Shown here: in pieces, positions 42,393-46,625 of the stretch
How the letters are laid out: every line of letters begins with the position of its first letter
Numbering within the stretch: position 1 is the first letter of the stretch
DNA from: an uncultured Rhodobiaceae bacterium
GTDB taxonomy: Bacteria; Pseudomonadota; Alphaproteobacteria; Parvibaculales; Parvibaculaceae
DNA: 46,625 nt
NCBI GenBank assembly: GCA_913057645.1
Contig: CAJXOU010000017.1
Coordinates: forward strand, 1-46,625
Reading direction: 5' to 3'
Notes under the pieces: model-generated
Databases searched by the model: none
What the model was told of the DNA's origin: nothing
What the model saw: the letters and a program-made list of their open reading frames with translations, nothing else
Made by a program: the position numbers and the translations under genes

Positions 42393-43403
42393 CTACTGAC
42401 ACCTGTTCTCTGCTAACCACTTCGCCGCCGCCGAACGCTCAATATGCAAATCGCGATACCGCTTTCCGGCTCCCCAGTTGGCAAGTGCCGGGTTGTAGCT
42501 GCGCATTTGCATGTTCTCGACTCCCGCGAGCATGCCTAGATATTCGATTTCAAAGTCTCGCCAATGATCGGCGGGGATGGGCTCTCGCGGCTGCTTTGCC
42601 AAAAGTTCAGCGGCGTTGGAGACTTCTGGGCGTCCCCATAGTTGAACCCAATTATTTCTAGCAGACTCCCGCAGGCGGTCTTTCAGATCGATCCACCTTT
42701 TATCATTCCGGTCCTCCGGCCAACCTGTAGTCACGGCCATATCATAGAACGTCAGGAACGGTATCAAATCCGGTGCCGATGTTCGCGCGCCCTCGCCAAT
42801 CTCTCTAATTTTGGCCTCTAGATCACTGCGCCGTATGTGCAAGTTCCGATAAGTGGGCTTTTTGTCAGACAGAAATTGGAATGATTTTCCGCCCCCAACT
42901 GCATCGCCCTCTTTCTTGATACTCAGTGGAATCTCGATAATTTTCTCAGATGGTGGGCGGCTCCCGAATAGGGGGATACTTTCGTCGTAGACGATAGAGT
43001 TGATGTAGTGGCGCAGAAGGGAGTCGCCGGGCTCCTCTCCATTATCGGCGTCGGAGCGATCTAGACGATCCGCGAGCTTCGCCTCAAACCCCGTTCTGGT
43101 CTGCTCATAGAGAGCGATTGCCGCCTCCGGCAGTGGGATAAGATCGTCTCTGTTTTCTTGTTTAGGCGTTACGTGTGGTGGTTTGTTTGTCGACGGCTTC
43201 CGAAAATATTCCCAGACCAGAAGCCCGACATATCCTGCGGTAATGAGCACTGCCGCTGCCAGCAACCCCATCCCGATACCTGGCGAGATGTTTGGAAACG
43301 CAGCCTGTGTGCCGATCAGGACTAAATCCATAACCAGCACCCCAATGTGAGTGTGCATACCTGTGCGCATTCCCATACCCTCCGATTCCTTATCGGCGAG
43401 CAT
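42393..43403 (-). CDS. Membrane-anchored passenger protein, function unknown
   Basis: A 336-residue protein with two N-terminal hydrophobic segments (about 17-35, GVLVMDLVLIGTQAAF; and about 45-66, GLLAAAVLITAGYVGLLVWE), then a hydrophilic domain to the end with many Trp and Arg (TGWPEDRNDKRWIDLKDRLR, RESARNNWVQLWGRPEV). No family recognised. Like the passenger of the older element at 39583-40473 it is a two-helix anchor plus cytoplasmic domain, though the sequences are not obviously alike. Its start lies only 15 bases inside the right inverted repeat, so its promoter must overlap the transposon end or lie in the flanking DNA. The exact start is uncertain. Confidence 0.6.
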   Translation of the reverse strand: MLADKESEGMGMRTGMHTHIGVLVMDLVLIGTQAAFPNISPGIGMGLLAAAVLITAGYVGLLVWEYFRKPSTNKPPHVTPKQENRDDLIPLPEAAIALYEQTRTGFEAKLADRLDRSDADNGEEPGDSLLRHYINSIVYDESIPLFGSRPPSEKIIEIPLSIKKEGDAVGGGKSFQFLSDKKPTYRNLHIRRSDLEAKIREIGEGARTSAPDLIPFLTFYDMAVTTGWPEDRNDKRWIDLKDRLRESARNNWVQLWGRPEVSNAAELLAKQPREPIPADHWRDFEIEYLGMLAGVENMQMRSYNPALANWGAGKRYRDLHIERSAAAKWLAENRCQ

Positions 43404-43417
43404 ACATCATCGGGGTT

Positions 43418-43445
43418 TTGACCTACGTATGTCAAAGGGAACACT
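43418..43445 (-). repeat. Right terminal inverted repeat
   Basis: Reverse complement begins AGTGTTCCCTTTGACATACG and pairs with the left repeat at 40593-40620 (20 of 24 outer bases). Confidence 0.85.
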
Positions 43446-43446
43446 C

Positions 43447-43486
43447 CGAAAGCAGTCGCCCGGAACGTCGCGCGAACACGAACTGA
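43447..43486 (+). repeat. 40-bp direct repeat, right copy
   Basis: Identical to 39349-39388, the end of the desaturase gene including its stop codon. It starts one base after the right end of the intact transposon. The bases that follow (ATTCCCCTTTG) are presumably the original sequence downstream of the desaturase, leading into the recA promoter. Confidence 0.95.
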
Positions 43487-43530
43487 ATTCCCCTTTGTTT
43501 TCAGTAGTTTGAATTTTTCATTGCCAAGGA

Positions 43531-43545
43531 GAACAAAATAAGTAC
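43531..43545 (+). promoter_or_regulatory. LexA-like SOS box of recA
   Basis: GAACAAAATAAGTAC fits the alphaproteobacterial SOS operator GAAC-N7-GAAC (the inverse of GTTC-N7-GTTC) with one mismatch. It lies 64 bases upstream of the recA ATG and within 90 bases of the transposon end. LexA repression of recA is expected from the family; the site is an inference from the match. Confidence 0.55.
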
Positions 43546-43608
43546 ATTGATCGTCATGAACAGCGCGTTGCGCGACTCGGGCGGCGATGAAATAAGGGGA
43601 AATCACCC

Positions 43609-44706
43609 ATGTCCAAGAATGTTGTGAATCTCGTGGCCAAAGACGATACGGACAAGAAAAAGGCGCTGGACGCCGCGCTCAGCCAGATCGAGCGTTCGTT
43701 CGGCAAGGGTTCCATCATGCGGCTCGGCAAGAACGAGCAGGTGGTGGAGATCGAATCCATTTCGACGGGCTCGCTCGGGCTCGACATCGCGCTCGGCATT
43801 GGCGGGCTGCCCCGCGGCCGCGTGATCGAGATCTACGGGCCGGAATCTTCGGGCAAGACGACGCTCGCCCTCCAGACCATTGCCGAAGCCCAGAAGAAGG
43901 GCGGCATCTGCGGCTTCGTCGACGCGGAACATGCGCTTGACCCGATCTATGCCCGCAAGCTCGGCGTGACGCTCGACGAACTTCTGATTTCCCAGCCCGA
44001 CACCGGCGAACAGGCGCTCGAAATCGCCGACACGCTGGTGCGCTCGGGCGCGGTCGATATTCTCGTCATCGACTCGGTGGCGGCGCTGACGCCGAAGGCC
44101 GAACTTGAAGGCGAGATGGGCGACAGCCTGCCGGGCCTTCAGGCCCGCCTCATGAGCCAGGCGCTCCGCAAGCTCACCGCCTCGATTTCGAAGTCGAACA
44201 CGATGGTGATCTTCATCAACCAGATCCGCATGAAGATCGGCGTGATGTTCGGCAGCCCGGAAACGACGACGGGCGGCAATGCCCTCAAGTTCTACGCCTC
44301 CGTCCGCCTCGATATCCGCCGCATCGGCGCGATCAAGGACCGCGACGAGGTGGTCGGCAACCAGACCCGCGTGAAGGTGGTGAAGAACAAGGTCGCGCCG
44401 CCTTTCAAGCAGGTCGAGTTCGACATCATGTATGGCGAGGGCATTTCCAAGATGGGCGAGCTTGTCGATCTCGGCGTCAAGGCCGGCATCGTCGAGAAGT
44501 CCGGGTCCTGGTTCTCCTACAGCAGCCAGCGCATCGGGCAGGGCCGCGAAAACGCCAAGCAGTTCCTCAGGGACAATCCCGACATGGCCGCCGAAATCGA
44601 AGCCGCCATCCGCGAGAATGCGGGCCTCATCGCCGAGAAGATCATGGACATCTCGAGCAGCGAGACGGAAGAGGACGAAGGCGGCGACATGGAAGCGAGC
44701 GCCTGA
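43609..44706 (+). CDS. recA: Recombinase RecA
   Basis: RecA, 365 residues, coats single-stranded DNA, drives homologous recombination and triggers LexA cleavage. Walker A is GPESSGKTT (about 79-87) in the conserved [15 protein letters not shown]. Other landmarks are [30 protein letters not shown] and the loop [20 protein letters not shown]. The acidic C-terminal tail ([16 protein letters not shown]) is typical. An AAGGGGA ribosome site precedes the ATG. The gene is intact although the island ends 160 bases upstream. Confidence 0.98.
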   Translation: MSKNVVNLVAKDDTDKKKALDAALSQIERSFGKGSIMRLGKNEQVVEIESISTGSLGLDIALGIGGLPRGRVIEIYGPESSGKTTLALQTIAEAQKKGGICGFVDAEHALDPIYARKLGVTLDELLISQPDTGEQALEIADTLVRSGAVDILVIDSVAALTPKAELEGEMGDSLPGLQARLMSQALRKLTASISKSNTMVIFINQIRMKIGVMFGSPETTTGGNALKFYASVRLDIRRIGAIKDRDEVVGNQTRVKVVKNKVAPPFKQVEFDIMYGEGISKMGELVDLGVKAGIVEKSGSWFSYSSQRIGQGRENAKQFLRDNPDMAAEIEAAIRENAGLIAEKIMDISSSETEEDEGGDMEASA

Positions 44707-44755
44707 CGGCCTGAAGACAATTTCTCTGGCTCCGGTCTTTCGGCCGGGCATGAGA

Positions 44756-44791
44756 CGGCGCCGGGTACCCTCCGGCGCCGTTTTCGTTTTT
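44756..44791 (+). terminator. Rho-independent terminator of recA
   Basis: A 9-bp stem (44756-44764 with 44772-44780, CGGCGCCGG/CCGGCGCCG) with a 7-base loop is followed by TTTTCGTTTTT, 50 bases after the recA stop codon. A smaller hairpin (44732-44746) lies just before it. The rest up to 44997 has no recognised element. Confidence 0.88.
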
Positions 44792-44997
44792 GAGCGGCGG
44801 ACAGAAACCCTGTCCGGCCAGGCCGCGTTTCCTGTTCCCTCTCCGGGCCGGCCTCGTTTCAGGCCCGGCTTCCCTTTCTGGACAGGGGATGGGGCGACAG
44901 GTAAAAGCTGACACCCTATATTTGTTAATGAAACCCGGCGGATAGGGGCTCGCGGAGCCTTTCCCGCCTTCTGTGAACGAGCGGAAGCGCAAGCGAC

Positions 44998-46625
44998 ATG
45001 GACGGCCTCAACGAGATCCGACGCAAGTATCTGGACTTCTTCCGCGCGCAGGGCCACGAGGTCGTGCCGTCGGGCCCGCTCGTCCCGAACAACGACCCGA
45101 CGCTGCTCTTCACCAATGCCGGCATGGTGCCGTTCAAGAACGTCTTCACCGGTCAGGAGACGCGGCCCTATGTCCGCGCGGCGAGTTCGCAGAAATGCGT
45201 GCGCGCGGGCGGCAAGCATAACGACCTCGACAATGTCGGCTACACGGCGCGGCATCACACCTTCTTCGAGATGCTCGGCAATTTCTCCTTCGGCGACTAC
45301 TACAAGGACGAGGCGATCAGGTTTGCCTGGGACCTGATCACGAAGGAATTCGCCCTCCCCGAAAGCCGCCTCCTGGTCACGATCTACGAGGATGACGACG
45401 AGGCGCACGGGCTCTGGAAGAAGATTGCCGGACTTTCCGACGACAGGATCATCCGTCTCGGCGCCAAATCGAATTTCTGGCAGATGGGCGACACCGGCCC
45501 CTGCGGTCCCAATTCCGAAATCTTCTACGATCACGGCGACAGGATCCCCGGCGGCCCGCCCGGCAGCCCGGACGAGGACGGCGACCGTTTCATCGAGATC
45601 TGGAATCTCGTCTTCATGCAGTACGAACAGCATGAGGACGGTTCGCGCACGCGCCTGCCGAAGCCCTCGATCGATACCGGCATGGGGCTCGAGCGCATGG
45701 CGGCCGTCATGCAGGGCACCTACGACAATTATGCGACCGACCTGATGCGCTCGCTGATCGTCGCTTCCGCCGAGGCGTCGAAGAGCGACCCCGACGGGTC
45801 CCACGCGGTCAGCCATCGCGTCATCGCCGACCATCTGCGTTCGTCCTCCTTCCTGATCGCGGACGGCGTGATGCCGTCCAACGAAGGCCGCGGCTACGTG
45901 CTTCGCCGGATCATGCGCCGCGCCATGCGCCATGCGCAGCTTGTCGGCGTCAGCGAGCCGCTCATGTACCGGCTCGTGCCGGCGCTTGTCCGGCAGATGG
46001 GCGAGGCCTATCCGGAGCTTCGCCGCGCCGAGGCGCTCGTCACCGAAACGCTGAAGCTGGAAGAAACGCGCTTCCGCGAAACGCTGACGCGCGGCCTCAA
46101 GCTTCTCGACGAGGAAGTCGAGAAACAGCAGGGCAAGGGCGTGCTGCCGGGCGAAGTCGCCTTCAAGCTCTACGATACCTACGGCTTCCCGCTCGATCTG
46201 ACGCAGGATGCGTTGCGTGCCCGCGGCATGAGCGTCGACCAGACGGGGTTCGACGCCGCGATGGCGAAGCAGCGCCAGGATGCGCGCGCGGCCTGGGCGG
46301 GCTCGGGCGAAAAGGCGACCGAGGCCGTCTGGTTCGAACTGCGCGACAAGGTCGGCGCCACCGAATTTCTCGGCTACGAGACGGAGGTCGCCGAGGGCAA
46401 GATCGTCGCGCTTCTCGTCGACGGTGCGCCGGTCGACACGGTCGAGGCGGGCACGGAAGCGGCCATCGTCACCAACCAGACGCCGTTCTACGGCGAGAGC
46501 GGCGGCCAGATCGGCGATACCGGCCTCATCCTCTCCGCGGCCGGTGCGGAATTCCCCGTGATCGATCCGGTGAAGAGGCTCGGCGACATGCATGTCCTTA
46601 TCGTCAAGCTCGACGCCGGGGCGCT
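44998..46625 (+). CDS. alaS: Alanyl-tRNA synthetase AlaS, N-terminal part (runs off window)
   Basis: AlaS charges tRNA-Ala. About 542 residues of an expected 880 or so are in the window. Landmarks in order: [60 protein letters not shown] (class II motif), [29 protein letters not shown] (motif 3), [20 protein letters not shown], and the start of the editing region ([15 protein letters not shown]). The order recA-alaS is common in alphaproteobacteria. No truncation is seen other than the window edge. Confidence 0.97.
   Translation, partial: MDGLNEIRRKYLDFFRAQGHEVVPSGPLVPNNDPTLLFTNAGMVPFKNVFTGQETRPYVRAASSQKCVRAGGKHNDLDNVGYTARHHTFFEMLGNFSFGDYYKDEAIRFAWDLITKEFALPESRLLVTIYEDDDEAHGLWKKIAGLSDDRIIRLGAKSNFWQMGDTGPCGPNSEIFYDHGDRIPGGPPGSPDEDGDRFIEIWNLVFMQYEQHEDGSRTRLPKPSIDTGMGLERMAAVMQGTYDNYATDLMRSLIVASAEASKSDPDGSHAVSHRVIADHLRSSSFLIADGVMPSNEGRGYVLRRIMRRAMRHAQLVGVSEPLMYRLVPALVRQMGEAYPELRRAEALVTETLKLEETRFRETLTRGLKLLDEEVEKQQGKGVLPGEVAFKLYDTYGFPLDLTQDALRARGMSVDQTGFDAAMAKQRQDARAAWAGSGEKATEAVWFELRDKVGATEFLGYETEVAEGKIVALLVDGAPVDTVEAGTEAAIVTNQTPFYGESGGQIGDTGLILSAAGAEFPVIDPVKRLGDMHVLIVKLDAGA

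Larger units (their letters stand above)
40593..43445 (+). mobile_element. IS1595-family transposon with passenger genes (about 2.85 kb)
   Basis: The ends are imperfect inverted repeats. The left begins AGTGTTCCCCTTGAAGTACG (40593 on); the right end read inward from 43445 begins AGTGTTCCCTTTGACATACG; 20 of the first 24 positions agree. Inside are a complete transposase (40652-41509) and four passenger reading frames (41528-41803, 41939-42232, 42233-42388 minus, 42393-43403 minus). The part from 41500 to 43400 is visibly less GC-rich than the flanking chromosome. IS1595-family members with passenger genes are known; these particular passengers I do not recognise as a described set. Confidence 0.85.

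Noticed and set aside
39349-43486. Reading the 40-bp repeats as att sites of an integrase-type island
   Set aside because: No tyrosine or serine integrase is present and the ends next to the inner copies match IS1595 inverted repeats, so stacked transposition plus recombination explains it better.
43603-46593. A 996-codon minus-strand frame across recA and alaS
   Set aside because: It crosses two conserved genes and an intergenic terminator and shows only shadow composition.

Overview
The window is a high-GC chromosomal segment of an alphaproteobacterium. It is dominated by a flagellar gene cluster with the alphaproteobacterial signature genes flaF, flbT, fliX and the flgI-cheL-flbY set. It also carries a CckA-type hybrid kinase and putative binding sites for CtrA, sigma-54, IHF and an FlbD-like enhancer protein, which is the regulatory logic known from Caulobacter. 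Gene content and order fit a Parvibaculum-like member of the Hyphomicrobiales or a relative, but the sequence alone does not fix the genus. No rRNA, tRNA or CRISPR array was seen.

Layout. Bases 1-1112 hold the start of a membrane sensor protein that runs off the left edge. A cluster of palindromes and an orphan MoxR ATPase follow (to 2252). Bases 2593-7391 are the hook operon flgE-flgK-flgL, followed by a metabolic short-chain dehydrogenase. On the minus strand come flaF, flbT, two flagellins and a TPR/glycosyltransferase-like protein (8371-13783), then flbY-cheL-flgI. Divergent to flgI are fliX, dksA and an MMPL transporter with a C-terminal TerB-like domain. Next are flgH-flgA-flgG-flgF (minus) and divergent fliL-fliM-DUF6468-motE (plus), then a large secreted TPR protein. 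The export genes are split: fliO-fliP on the minus strand, and flgB-flgC-fliE-fliQ-fliR-flhB on the plus strand leading into cckA, a small P-loop kinase and a membrane desaturase. Bases 39349-43486 are a mobile island made of two IS1595-family elements. recA and the first 1.6 kb of alaS close the window.

How it works together. Rod, hook, filament and export parts are built here, except for the MS ring, C-ring partners, motor and chemotaxis genes, which lie elsewhere. The regulatory DNA is unusually readable. Four promoters (flgE, flagellin, flgI, flgF) have a -24/-12 sigma-54 element. At three of them an IHF-like site begins exactly 26 nt upstream of the TGGC core, and palindromes of the form CGGCA-N5-TGCCG lie further upstream. 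The genes expected to be early (fliX, flgB operon, the big TPR protein) instead have TTAA-N7-TTAA CtrA boxes, and cckA, which controls CtrA phosphorylation, is in the same cluster.

The island between the desaturase and recA is the clearest acquired DNA. A 2.85-kb IS1595-type transposon has 20-of-24-matched terminal inverted repeats, an intact transposase and four passenger genes. It is inserted beside the remnant of an older relative that still carries one membrane-protein passenger. The last 40 bases of the desaturase gene are repeated at the far end of the island.
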